DNA of 64,000 nt from CBDDHT01 sp965227905 (GCA_965227905.1 OZ245780.1:1550001-1614000), one strand, 5' to 3'; positions 45,637-54,076 are shown, counted from the stretch's first letter. The notes: generated from the sequence alone by a model not told the origin. Numbers and translations: made by a program.

Positions 45637-47562
45637 ATGAGCGAAGATACGAAAACAGAGACAGACCAGCAGCCTGCGGCAGAGGCGGCGGCTGGCGAAG
45701 GCGAATTCTCTTTTCAGGCGGAAGTCGCGCGGCTTCTGCACCTGATGGTGCACTCGGTCTACTCCGAGCGTGAGATCTTCCTGCGCGAGCTGATTTCCAA
45801 TGCTGCCGATGCCTGCGACCGGCTCCGCCATCAGGCGATTACCGAGCCCGACCTGACCAAGGACGATTCCGATCTCAAGATCACCATCCATGCGGACAAG
45901 GACGCCAAAGCGCTGTCCATCGCCGACAATGGCCTGGGCATGGACCGGGATGAGCTCATCGGCAATCTGGGCACCATCGCGCGGTCGGGAACCAAGGCAT
46001 TCATCGATCGCCTGGGTCAGGGCGAGGATGGCGTCAATCTGATCGGCCAGTTCGGCGTCGGGTTCTACTCGGCCTTCATGGCGGCCGACCGGGTCGAGGT
46101 CCTCTCCCGCAAAGCTGGGACGGACGAGGCCCATATCTGGTCGTCGAATGGCGAGGGGCGCTTTTCAGTCGAGCCGGCCGAAGGTGAGATGGCGGAGAAG
46201 CTTGCCCGCGGCACGGTCGTGACCCTACATCTGAAGGACGATGCACTCGACTATCTCGAAGAGGCCGAGATCAGCCGCATCGTGCGTGCCTACTCCGATC
46301 ACATCTCATTCCCGATCGTCTTTGCCAGTGGTGAAGAGCCCCAGCAGCTCAACCAGGCGAGTGCGCTCTGGTCGCGGCCGAAGTCCGACATCTCGGAAGA
46401 GCAGTACAAGGAATTCTATCACCACGTCGCGACCGCCTTCGACGAACCGGCGATCACGCTGCACTACCGGGCCGAGGGCCGGCATGAATACACGGTCCTT
46501 CTCTTTGTCCCGTCGACGAAGCCTTTCGATCTCTACGACCCGGAACGGAGCGGTCGCGTCAAACTCTATGTGCGGCGCGTGTTCATCACGGACGACGCCG
46601 AGATGCTGCCCGCCTATCTACGCTTCGTGCGCGGCGTCATCGATTCAGAAGACGTACCGCTGAACATCAGCCGCGAGATGCTGCAGAACAATCCCATCGT
46701 CGGGTCGATCCGCAAGGGCGTGACAGGACGTATTCTCTCGGAACTCGCAAAACTGGCGAAAGATGACGAGAAATACACGCCGCTGTGGGAAGCCTTCGGG
46801 GGCGTCATCAAGGAAGGTCTTTACGAAGACCCGGAACGACGCGACGCGATCTTCGAGATCTGCCGCTTCCGCTCGACCGAAGCCGAAGGATGGCGCTCGC
46901 TCAAGGACGTGGTTGCAGACCTGAAGGAAAACCAGACCGCCATCTACTACATGGCCGGGGAAAGTTTGGAACAGCTCAAGGCCAGCCCGCAGCTCGAAGG
47001 TTATAAGGCGCGCGGTGTCGAAGTGCTCATGCTGACCGACCCGGTCGATAATTTCTGGGTGGCGACGGCACTCGGCTTCGACGGCAAGCCGTTCCAGTCG
47101 GTGACCCAGGGCGACGCCGACCTCAGCAATATCCCGCTCCCCGAGGAAGCCAGTAAAGCTGCGGACGAGGCGGCTTCACCCGCCATGGCTGCTCTGACCG
47201 GCCGGCTCAAGACTCTGCTTGCAGACCATGTCGGCGAGGTCCGCCTGTCGAAACGCCTGGTCGAAAGCCCGGCCTGCCTCGTGGCGCCACAAGGCGGTCC
47301 CGACCGCGGTCTCGATAAGATCATGGAACGTCAGCAAGGCGTTTCGGGCCAGAAGCCGGATCTGGAGATCAATGCCGCTCATGCTCTGGTCAAGGGCCTG
47401 GAGGAACGATCGCGCGCCAGTGACAACGAGGACTTCGAAGATCTGGCGTGGATCCTGCTGGATCAGGCACGGCTGCTCGAAGGCAACGCGCCGGCCGACC
47501 CGGCGAAGTTCGCGCAGCGGCTCAACCGGCTGGTTCTGGCTGGTTTGGAGACGGAAGCGTAG
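45637..47562 (+). CDS. htpG: Molecular chaperone HtpG (Hsp90)
   Basis: 641 residues from ATG 45637, behind GGAGGG at 45628-45633. The GHKL ATP-binding domain shows ELISNAADACDRLR, IADNGLGMDRDELI, GTIARSGTKAF and GQFGVGFYSAFM. The middle domain has the catalytic-Arg region NISREMLQNNP, and the C-terminal dimerisation domain is complete. It is intact. It lies inside the 8119-bp unit bounded by the cgttatct direct repeats, so a second copy of htpG may exist elsewhere in the genome. Confidence 0.97.
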   Translation: MSEDTKTETDQQPAAEAAAGEGEFSFQAEVARLLHLMVHSVYSEREIFLRELISNAADACDRLRHQAITEPDLTKDDSDLKITIHADKDAKALSIADNGLGMDRDELIGNLGTIARSGTKAFIDRLGQGEDGVNLIGQFGVGFYSAFMAADRVEVLSRKAGTDEAHIWSSNGEGRFSVEPAEGEMAEKLARGTVVTLHLKDDALDYLEEAEISRIVRAYSDHISFPIVFASGEEPQQLNQASALWSRPKSDISEEQYKEFYHHVATAFDEPAITLHYRAEGRHEYTVLLFVPSTKPFDLYDPERSGRVKLYVRRVFITDDAEMLPAYLRFVRGVIDSEDVPLNISREMLQNNPIVGSIRKGVTGRILSELAKLAKDDEKYTPLWEAFGGVIKEGLYEDPERRDAIFEICRFRSTEAEGWRSLKDVVADLKENQTAIYYMAGESLEQLKASPQLEGYKARGVEVLMLTDPVDNFWVATALGFDGKPFQSVTQGDADLSNIPLPEEASKAADEAASPAMAALTGRLKTLLADHVGEVRLSKRLVESPACLVAPQGGPDRGLDKIMERQQGVSGQKPDLEINAAHALVKGLEERSRASDNEDFEDLAWILLDQARLLEGNAPADPAKFAQRLNRLVLAGLETEA

Positions 47563-47581
47563 GACGCAGATTTGCCGCCTG

Positions 47582-47942
47582 CCCCTCACCCAACCCTCTC
47601 CCCAGGGAGAGGGCTTTTATCCGATAGGACTTTGCCACATCGTCCCTTCTCCCTGGGGAGAAGGCTAGAGCCCTTTCCGACCATATAGAGTCATTTGATG
47701 GAGCCCATTCCGTCAATTCGGTTAGGCGCGGAGCGCGGCGCGATGCCATAGCATCGTGTAAGCTCTGCAACGAAGCCGATGGGCGGAATGGGCCCACCGA
47801 AGGCCGGTATTTCGCGCCCTCCGGACGTCGTTACAATCCCCTTGTGGTCAATAAGACCAAGGCGGGAATTGTGTCTAGCCGGAAGACGCGAAACACCGGT
47901 CAAATGCCTCTATATGATCGGAAAGGGCTCTAGGATGAGGGG
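47582..47942. repeat. Interspersed repeat copy 2, split by a MITE
   Basis: Bases 47582-47668 match repeat copy 1 (cccctcaccc to gagaaggctag), and the expected end ggatgagggg resumes at 47933-47942. The interruption is exactly the 261-bp element at 47669-47929 plus a duplicated ctag. This gives a before-and-after comparison with copy 1. Confidence 0.82.
47669..47929. mobile_element. 261-bp MITE with 30-bp inverted ends and ctag target duplication
   Basis: The ends agccctttccga (47669) and tcggaaagggct (47929) are inverted, and pairing extends to about 30 bp with three mismatches. The 4-bp duplication ctag flanks it at 47665-47668 and 47930-47933. There is no transposase. A 4-bp YTAR-type target fits mobilisation by an IS5-family transposase in trans. 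An internal inverted pair gcccattccg / cggaatgggc (47703-47712 and 47783-47792) can extend the fold. Confidence 0.85.
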
Positions 47943-47964
47943 ATGCGGTCTCGCCGTATCCCGC

Positions 47965-48109
47965 TCAGACGAATTCGTCCGCCCGGAACAGCGCGACGAA
48001 CGGATGGCCCTCTTTCGCCATCGTGTCGACCGCGCCCTCGAGCCGATCGACAATCGTGAGGACCGCGACAACCGTCGCGCCTTGCTCTTCCGCAGCCGCA
48101 ACCGCTTTC
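47965..48109 (-). pseudogene. pyrE: Orotate phosphoribosyltransferase, 3' fragment
   Basis: Reading the minus strand from 48108, 47 codons encode KAVAAAEEQGATVVAVLTIV then DRLEGAVDTM and PFVALFRADEFV before a stop at 47965-47967. This is the C-terminal part of bacterial PyrE, from just after the PRPP-binding DDxxTTGGS loop. The 5' three quarters are missing: at 48110 the sequence changes to the 8-bp repeat and then the nuclease gene. It cannot be functional. It convergently faces htpG with a repeat and a MITE between. A full pyrE must exist elsewhere if the cell makes UMP de novo. Confidence 0.85.
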
Positions 48110-48117
48110 CGTTATCT
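48110..48117 (+). repeat. 8-bp direct repeat cgttatct, right copy
   Basis: Second copy of the repeat at 39983-39990, same orientation. It sits exactly between the last base of the pyrE fragment and the nuclease N-terminal part. Within the nuclease frame it reads as the codons for LDN, continuous on both sides. Confidence 0.85.
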
Positions 48118-48731
48118 AGCCCCCTTTGGGCGTTAATGAACCCTGTATCGAGCAAAGATGATAGATCGGATGGCTGGAGCACTCTCGTGTTACTAGGATC
48201 ATTAGGATCTTCGGCCCACATGTTGATAGCGTAGTGGGTCGGCACACGCTCACGGAGATCGCGAAAGAATGCGTTTCTATCGTCTTCTTTTTTGAGCGTT
48301 TGCGGAACATCGGCGAAGAATTCGGAAATGCGACCGTCTCGAAGAGCGTATTGAAGTACCGCTACCGCCTGATCAGAATCAGGATCGAGATCGACGATCA
48401 GTGGCGCCAAAGCGCCAAAATCGGCGATGTCTGGATTGTACTGGAATGAGAGTCGCAAAGTGATAGCAGGAAGATGGTTCCTGACAGCCTCGTCCCCCTC
48501 TCTTGCGGTGTGGGCCATTGCAGCGTCGAAAAACTTGCAGTGGCACGCTGTAGAGAAATCTTCGATCAGAAAGCCCCTCGTCCGATCATCCAGAAACCGC
48601 CTCAAAACCTCATAGAGTGAGGTCTTGCCGCTGTTGTTTCTTCCGACAACGACGGTCGCCAATTCTTCCAGCTGCATTTCGATGTCGGAAAGAAGCCGGA
48701 AGTTTTTAACTTCGACCTTCTGAAGGATCAT
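48110..48731 (-). pseudogene. OLD-family ATPase nuclease (GajA-like), N-terminal part
   Basis: 207 codons from the ATG at 48731: MILQKVEVKNFRLL, then Walker A VVGRNNSGKTSLYE (about 28-41), the Q-loop region LRLSFQYNPD, and TGFINAQRGLDN at the break. In the present sequence the frame runs on through antisense pyrE to 47910, giving a meaningless basic tail. The proper continuation is at 39982 downward. The combined gene would encode a 675-residue protein with ATPase and TOPRIM domains followed by the helicase gene. The promoter should be in 48732-48800, now 8 kb from the rest of the operon. Confidence 0.85.
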
Positions 48732-49141
48732 CCGGTTCCCCTTTGGGATGCTTAATCCTTATGCGTCTATAGTATAAATATATCCTAGCGACCCTTAAAT
48801 TCCGAAGCCAATGAGGTGCGACAAATTTCACCTCAAGTAAATCTTGGCCGAACCATGCGTTCGACGTGATCAGATCATCATTACTAATAATGAATGCAGT
48901 GCCGGTTGTGACATTCAGACTGAGAGAGATTCTCGTACGCGCTTTTGGGCTCCCATTAACAATGAGGCAACAACAGGAACGGGCGCGAAGCTGTCACTGA
49001 TCGATTAGTTGTTCAAAGACGGCTTTGGGCTGAGTCCGCCAATCTCATATTCTAGCCCCGATGAAGCGATCGCTTTGCCGAGCCAATTTTTCTCTTCGCC
49101 AAGAGACTCCTAGATTTCTTTCTAAATCCCGACTGACTGTC
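48732..49141. other. AT-rich region between the nuclease gene and IS3
   Basis: 410 bp with no supported gene. The part nearest 48732 (tagtataaatatatccta at about 48769-48787) is the likely promoter zone of the minus-strand nuclease operon. The short inverted repeat aggtg / cacct near 48811-48830 has no assigned role. Confidence 0.4.
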
Positions 49142-50318
49142 TGACCTGAGCCCCGTTTGGTCCCTCACTTGAAAGGAGAGTCCGTCAGCGATAGGAGACG
49201 GACATGAGGAAGTCACGGTTCAGCGAAGAACAGATCATTTCGATCCTTGGCGAGCAGGAGCGCGGGATGGCGACTGCGGAAGTCTGCCGAAAGTATGGCG
49301 TGAGCCAGGGGACGTTCTACAAATGGAAGGCGAAGTTCGGCGGCATGGATGTGTCCGATGCGCGCAAGCTCAAGACGCTTGAGACGGAAAATTCCCGCCT
49401 GAAGCGGCTTTTGGCGGACGCGATGCTGGACAATGTGGTGCTGAAAGATCTTCTGGGAAAGAACTAACGACACCTGCTGAGCGACGCGCGGCGGCCCTTG
49501 ATGCGATGGCAAGATATGCCCTTTCGCAACGGCGGGCCTGCCGGCTGGTCGGTGTCGACCCCAAGACGGTGCGTCGGGCGCGTGTCCCCGACAACCCACA
49601 GATCCGGGCGCGCATGCGTGCGCTGGCGGCTGAGCGGCGCCGGTTCGGCTATCGCCGCATCGGTCTCATGCTGGAACGCGAAGGGATCAAAATGAACCAC
49701 AAGAAACTGCGCCGGCTTTACGCCGAGGAGCGGCTTGCCGTACCGCGCCGACGTGGGCGCAAGCGCGCGCGGGGAACCCGGGCGCCGATCCCGATCCCCA
49801 TTGGCCCGAGCATGCGCTGGAGCCTGGACTTCCTCTCCGACGTGTTCGGTGCCAGCCGGCGGTTCCGCATCCTGGCAGTGATTGACGATTACAGCCGTGA
49901 ATGCCTTGCGCTGGTAGCGGACACATCGCTATCGGGGGCACGGGTTGCGCGTGAACTTGATGCTTTGATAGCCCGCCGTGGCAAGCCACGAACGATCGTC
50001 AGTGACAATGGCTGCGAGCTGACGTCCCGAGCGATCCTTGAGTGGCAGAACCGGACCGGCGTTGCTTGGCATTACATCGCGCCGGGCAAACCACAGCAGA
50101 ATGCCTTCATCGAGAGTTTTAACGGACGGCTTCGTGACGAGTTGCTCAATGAGGAGGTGTTCGACAGTCTCAGGGCCGCCCGCCGGGCATTATCGCGCTG
50201 GCGCACCGATTACAACACCGTCAGACCGCATTCAGCTCTGGGCGGATTGCCACCACTGGCCGTGCTGTATGCACAAGGCTCAGGACCCACCAAGGGGAAC
50301 ACCGCCTTCCACTCTCCG
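49142..50318 (+). mobile_element. IS3-family element, copy 1 (right end missing)
   Basis: Starts tgacctgagccccg. It is identical in protein content to copy 2 but stops after 1177 bp, exactly where copy 2 begins, and lacks the last 168 bp including the right inverted repeat. It carries orfA and orfB. The tgacctg end and DDE type place it near the IS407 group. Confidence 0.88.
49204..49467 (+). CDS. IS3-family OrfA (copy 1)
   Basis: 87 residues: HTH domain (KSRFSEEQIISILGEQERG, AEVCRKYGVSQGTFYKWKAKFGG) and a leucine-zipper region (LKTLETENSRLKRLLADAML). ATG 49204 follows AGGAGACGG. The frame meets a stop at 49465-49467; a -1 slip at the gggaaag stretch just before it leads into orfB, giving the OrfAB transposase, as in other IS3 elements. 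Identical to the copy at 50381-50644. Confidence 0.9.
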   Translation: MRKSRFSEEQIISILGEQERGMATAEVCRKYGVSQGTFYKWKAKFGGMDVSDARKLKTLETENSRLKRLLADAMLDNVVLKDLLGKN

Positions 50319-50321
50319 TGA
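49506..50321 (+). CDS. IS3-family OrfB transposase (copy 1, 3' end altered)
   Basis: 271 residues shown from the internal ATG; functional expression is expected by frameshift from orfA. The rve-type catalytic core has Asp in WSLDFLSDVF, Asp in TIVSDNGCEL and Glu in QNAFIESFNGRLRDE. The reading frame ends in ...FHSP with the tga created by the junction with copy 2, so it lacks the last five residues (TPSLA) found in copy 2. Likely still an intact core. Confidence 0.88.
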   Translation: MARYALSQRRACRLVGVDPKTVRRARVPDNPQIRARMRALAAERRRFGYRRIGLMLEREGIKMNHKKLRRLYAEERLAVPRRRGRKRARGTRAPIPIPIGPSMRWSLDFLSDVFGASRRFRILAVIDDYSRECLALVADTSLSGARVARELDALIARRGKPRTIVSDNGCELTSRAILEWQNRTGVAWHYIAPGKPQQNAFIESFNGRLRDELLNEEVFDSLRAARRALSRWRTDYNTVRPHSALGGLPPLAVLYAQGSGPTKGNTAFHSP

Positions 50322-50380
50322 CCTGAGCCCCGTTTGGTCCCTCACTTGAAAGGAGAGTCCGTCAGCGATAGGAGACGGAC

Positions 50381-50644
50381 ATGAGGAAGTCACGGTTCAG
50401 CGAAGAACAGATCATTTCGATCCTTGGCGAGCAGGAGCGCGGGATGGCGACTGCGGAAGTCTGCCGAAAGTATGGCGTGAGCCAGGGGACGTTCTACAAA
50501 TGGAAGGCGAAGTTCGGCGGCATGGATGTGTCCGATGCGCGCAAGCTCAAGACGCTTGAGACGGAAAATTCCCGCCTGAAGCGGCTTTTGGCGGACGCGA
50601 TGCTGGACAATGTGGTGCTGAAAGATCTTCTGGGAAAGAACTAA
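50381..50644 (+). CDS. IS3-family OrfA (copy 2)
   Basis: Identical to the copy 1 OrfA: 87 residues, HTH plus leucine zipper, ending at a stop just after the presumed slippery site. It forms the N-terminal DNA-binding part of the frameshifted OrfAB transposase. Confidence 0.9.
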   Translation: MRKSRFSEEQIISILGEQERGMATAEVCRKYGVSQGTFYKWKAKFGGMDVSDARKLKTLETENSRLKRLLADAMLDNVVLKDLLGKN

Positions 50645-50682
50645 CGACACCTGCTGAGCGACGCGCGGCGGCCCTTGATGCG

Positions 50683-51513
50683 ATGGCAAGATATGCCCTT
50701 TCGCAACGGCGGGCCTGCCGGCTGGTCGGTGTCGACCCCAAGACGGTGCGTCGGGCGCGTGTCCCCGACAACCCACAGATCCGGGCGCGCATGCGTGCGC
50801 TGGCGGCTGAGCGGCGCCGGTTCGGCTATCGCCGCATCGGTCTCATGCTGGAACGCGAAGGGATCAAAATGAACCACAAGAAACTGCGCCGGCTTTACGC
50901 CGAGGAGCGGCTTGCCGTACCGCGCCGACGTGGGCGCAAGCGCGCGCGGGGAACCCGGGCGCCGATCCCGATCCCCATTGGCCCGAGCATGCGCTGGAGC
51001 CTGGACTTCCTCTCCGACGTGTTCGGTGCCAGCCGGCGGTTCCGCATCCTGGCAGTGATTGACGATTACAGCCGTGAATGCCTTGCGCTGGTAGCGGACA
51101 CATCGCTATCGGGGGCACGGGTTGCGCGTGAACTTGATGCTTTGATAGCCCGCCGTGGCAAGCCACGAACGATCGTCAGTGACAATGGCTGCGAGCTGAC
51201 GTCCCGAGCGATCCTTGAGTGGCAGAACCGGACCGGCGTTGCTTGGCATTACATCGCGCCGGGCAAACCACAGCAGAATGCCTTCATCGAGAGTTTTAAC
51301 GGACGGCTTCGTGACGAGTTGCTCAATGAGGAGGTGTTCGACAGTCTCAGGGCCGCCCGCCGGGCATTATCGCGCTGGCGCACCGATTACAACACCGTCA
51401 GACCGCATTCAGCTCTGGGCGGATTGCCACCACTGGCCGTGCTGTATGCACAAGGCTCAGGACCCACCAAGGGGAACACCGCCTTCCACTCTCCGACACC
51501 GTCGCTCGCCTAA
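50683..51513 (+). CDS. IS3-family OrfB transposase (copy 2)
   Basis: 276 residues from the internal ATG, identical to copy 1 up to FHSP and then ending TPSLA at a normal stop. DDE residues are present as in copy 1 (WSLDFLSDVF, TIVSDNGCEL, IESFNGRLRDE). With an intact right end downstream, copy 2 is the likelier active element. Confidence 0.9.
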   Translation: MARYALSQRRACRLVGVDPKTVRRARVPDNPQIRARMRALAAERRRFGYRRIGLMLEREGIKMNHKKLRRLYAEERLAVPRRRGRKRARGTRAPIPIPIGPSMRWSLDFLSDVFGASRRFRILAVIDDYSRECLALVADTSLSGARVARELDALIARRGKPRTIVSDNGCELTSRAILEWQNRTGVAWHYIAPGKPQQNAFIESFNGRLRDELLNEEVFDSLRAARRALSRWRTDYNTVRPHSALGGLPPLAVLYAQGSGPTKGNTAFHSPTPSLA

Positions 51514-51663
51514 TGGGCGAACGAGCGACGGTGGCTCCGAGGGGAAGGCTCACACCGCGACCATGAAAACAGAAAAGGAAACAGCACTTCACGACAACAG
51601 GATGACTAGTTATCTAAACTCTGGACTCTCAAAATAAATGAGGGCGTCTTGGGGCCCAGGTCA

Positions 51664-51966
51664 GCTTCAATATCCATTTTGGGACGGGTCGTTCTAATTT
51701 TTGTTGCAAACATGGGCCGCGAGGCATTTCGTCCAGAAAATACCAAGCCGATACATGAAATCGCTGAATTCCGCGACACTGATCAAGGTCTTTTTCGGAG
51801 ATACCGCGTCGCAGCGACAGCACACATCGCCAACGTCGGCAAATAGCCGTTACGTTCCATCTACGGCAGAAGCGTTGCTAACTGTATGTCAACTAGATAG
51901 CACTGTGAGGGCGCCGAATGATCTTCAACCACACTGCATCCGATCCTACTTCGTTAGCACAATATC
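51664..51966. other. Gap before the PIN-domain gene
   Basis: About 300 bp with no convincing gene. It presumably carries the promoter of the PIN-domain gene. The ribosome-binding site of that gene is not evident. Confidence 0.3.
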
Positions 51967-53142
51967 ATGCCAGTGATTGATGACAATGAATTGCGTAAGC
52001 TGCTGGCCGATGAGACCATTACTGCGCTCACGGTCGATACGAACATATTCGATGAGAAGCGCTTACAGCTAAACTCAATGACCCTTCAGGCCCTCGCCCG
52101 TCTAAGAGATCGGCCATTCCACTTCGTGCTTTCTGATACTGTTGCAAAGGAGGTCACTGGTCATCTTGAAGCAGCAGCAACAGAAGCAATCAGATCGGCA
52201 AAAAAAGGAGTTGGCCAAGCGCTTCACGCGTTCGAAACAAAGGAGCCTACCAGAGATCAACTTCTGGAACAGATAACCGCAGGAAAGAGCGCACAGGAGG
52301 TAGCGAAGGAACGTTTTAGCCAATACGTTGAGGATACAGGCTGTGACGTGCTGGACGACGCGGTTCTGGTAGATATTGCGACAATTTTTGACGCATACTT
52401 CGCAAGCCGAGCACCATTCAAGTCGGGGAAGAAGAAGGATGAATTCCCGGACGCACTTGCTCTGAATGCGCTGGAGCGCACTGCGGGAAATCGAGATACC
52501 GGGATATTGGTTGTCTCTAAGGATAGCGACTGGAAGGCCTTCTGCTTGAATTCAGAACGCCTCTATCTCGTTTCGGAGATCGAACGTGGACTCGCTTTGG
52601 TAGCGAATGCGCCACCTGTCCTCAGGAAGTCAATTCTTGACTGGTTGGAGGATGAAGACTGCGAAAGCCAGGAGCTTCGACGAAACATTACAGATAAGAT
52701 CGAAGACATGGAGTTCTCTGCTGGTGCGATACCTTCGTCAGGCCGGTGTGAAGTGTATGCTTCGGCGGGCGAACTTAAAGGTATCGCCTGGCCACCAGAA
52801 AGCGAGATAGACATCATCGACTTCGAACCCATCGAGGACGAGAAATCACTCCGACTAGTTGTGAGTCTTCTGCCTCGCTTTTTAGTACGAATTCCAGTCG
52901 AAGTCATTTTCTTCATCTGGGATGGCATCGACAAGGAGTTGGTATCAATGGGAGGGCGCACGATTGATGTCGATGAAGAAATTTCCGTCCAAACGACAAT
53001 CACAATGGACATTAATAGGCAAGGAACCGCAGATGAGGAAATCGTCTACGTAGACATTGAGTTTGATGCCGAAGGCTTTGAAATTGATCTCGGCGAGATC
53101 GACGTTTTTGAACCAGAAGACATTGATCCCATTGATGATTAG
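51967..53142 (+). CDS. PIN-domain protein, DUF4935 family
   Basis: 391 residues. The N-terminal PIN-like nuclease domain shows the first acidic residue in ALTVDTNIFDEKRL, then LSDTVAKEVTGHL, an acidic cluster in DEFPDALALNALER and the last Asp in ILVVSKDSDWKAF. This is the DUF4935 layout, a predicted Mg-dependent RNase. A C-terminal region (about 215-391) is acidic and beta-rich (WPPESEIDIIDFEPIEDE, EIDVFEPEDIDPIDD) and unassigned. It stands alone in the island with no antitoxin-like neighbour. An anti-phage or RNA-targeting role is plausible by context and family but unproven. Confidence 0.72.
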   Translation: MPVIDDNELRKLLADETITALTVDTNIFDEKRLQLNSMTLQALARLRDRPFHFVLSDTVAKEVTGHLEAAATEAIRSAKKGVGQALHAFETKEPTRDQLLEQITAGKSAQEVAKERFSQYVEDTGCDVLDDAVLVDIATIFDAYFASRAPFKSGKKKDEFPDALALNALERTAGNRDTGILVVSKDSDWKAFCLNSERLYLVSEIERGLALVANAPPVLRKSILDWLEDEDCESQELRRNITDKIEDMEFSAGAIPSSGRCEVYASAGELKGIAWPPESEIDIIDFEPIEDEKSLRLVVSLLPRFLVRIPVEVIFFIWDGIDKELVSMGGRTIDVDEEISVQTTITMDINRQGTADEEIVYVDIEFDAEGFEIDLGEIDVFEPEDIDPIDD

Positions 53143-53551
53143 GCTGCGGGTGAATGAACCAAATTCAAGCAATGGCCAACCCGATAGTTACAATGTGAGC
53201 GAAACCTCACAACTTGATCTCATAGCTTTTGCTAGGCCTCAAGCCATTGTCTGCTTAAGACTGCCTTCACGGCAGAATTCCTCCTTTCCGTTGATGAACG
53301 TCGGCTTTTGAATGTCGCAGTGAAAAGCAGAACGACACTCGAACGTCCGCAAAGGGCCGAGTGCGTCTGCTCCACAACGGAAGTCGCCGATGCCCAAACG
53401 TCACGGCAAATTTACCTCCAACAATCTCCATCGGCTCGAAGGGGATTCATGACCCCAACCAGCCATTCCTCTTATTGATGATGCGACCAATATTTGCATT
53501 TCAATTCGAAGTGTAACACTTTTTTAAAGGTTCAGTTTTTGGATTCCTGAC
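53143..53551. other. Intergenic region in the island
   Basis: About 410 bp with no supported gene. It is AT-rich toward 53500 (cttttttaaagg), likely promoter DNA for the next gene. Confidence 0.3.
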
Positions 53552-54076
53552 ATGCTAGATGCCATATCGCAGATTTATCGAGCAGCTATACTCCAGTTGA
53601 TTCGCACTATTACGGGCCAATTATTTACAGAAGACCAGATTAAATTGATTACCCGGCACTCGCTTGGGCGTTACTTGGAACAGCTTTTCCCGGGTAGCCA
53701 AGAGGAGATGGACAGGGCAAGCCGGATTTCGGCAGCGCAGCTACACATCGATAGCGCCTCCAAAATTATGGCAGAGATGCGAATTGAACTTGATGCCCAA
53801 ACACAAGCTATCGAGCTATTAGCTGGTGAAATAGAAGAGAAAAAAGTTCTAGCAAAGAAATATGCTGCACTTGCTGATAGTAATCAGGATGCAGCGTCTG
53901 CTATGCGAATGGAAATCGAAGAGTCGATCAAACAAGAGCTTAGAAGGCAGTCGTTGGAAGGGCGAACAGCAAGACGAATCGCTTCTGCAATTCTTTGGTT
54001 GATGACTCTTATTTTTGGAGCGGCGCTCGGCGCGTACTTTAAGGACATCGTGCTTATGATGAATAATTCATTTTGA
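53552..54076 (+). CDS. Coiled-coil protein with C-terminal membrane helix
   Basis: 174 residues. A soluble N-terminus is followed by a long predicted coiled coil (about 60-135, IELDAQTQAIELLAGEIEEKKVLAKKYAALADSN region) and one C-terminal transmembrane helix (about 146-167, ASAILWLMTLIFGAALGAYF). No known domain is recognised. Codon use is AT-richer than the core, like its island neighbours. A tail-anchored coiled-coil protein beside a nuclease-like gene could be a membrane-linked effector, but nothing in the sequence proves it. Confidence 0.6.
   Translation: MLDAISQIYRAAILQLIRTITGQLFTEDQIKLITRHSLGRYLEQLFPGSQEEMDRASRISAAQLHIDSASKIMAEMRIELDAQTQAIELLAGEIEEKKVLAKKYAALADSNQDAASAMRMEIEESIKQELRRQSLEGRTARRIASAILWLMTLIFGAALGAYFKDIVLMMNNSF

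Larger units (their letters stand above)
50319..51663 (+). mobile_element. IS3-family element, copy 2 (full, 1345 bp)
   Basis: Left end tgacctgagcccc at 50319 and right end ggggcccaggtca at 51651-51663 are inverted repeats. Pairing resumes further in (ccctca and gagagtcc blocks), which fixes the true right end. About 150 non-coding bp separate orfB from the right end and include a strong hairpin ccgtcgctcg / cgagcgacgg (51499-51508, 51521-51530). No matching target duplication is found between 49138-49141 and 51664-51667. Confidence 0.85.

Noticed and set aside
47910..48109. C-terminal basic tail of the minus-strand nuclease frame (GKRLRLRKSKARRL onward)
   Set aside because: It is antisense-frame reading of the pyrE fragment after the transposition junction, not a real domain.
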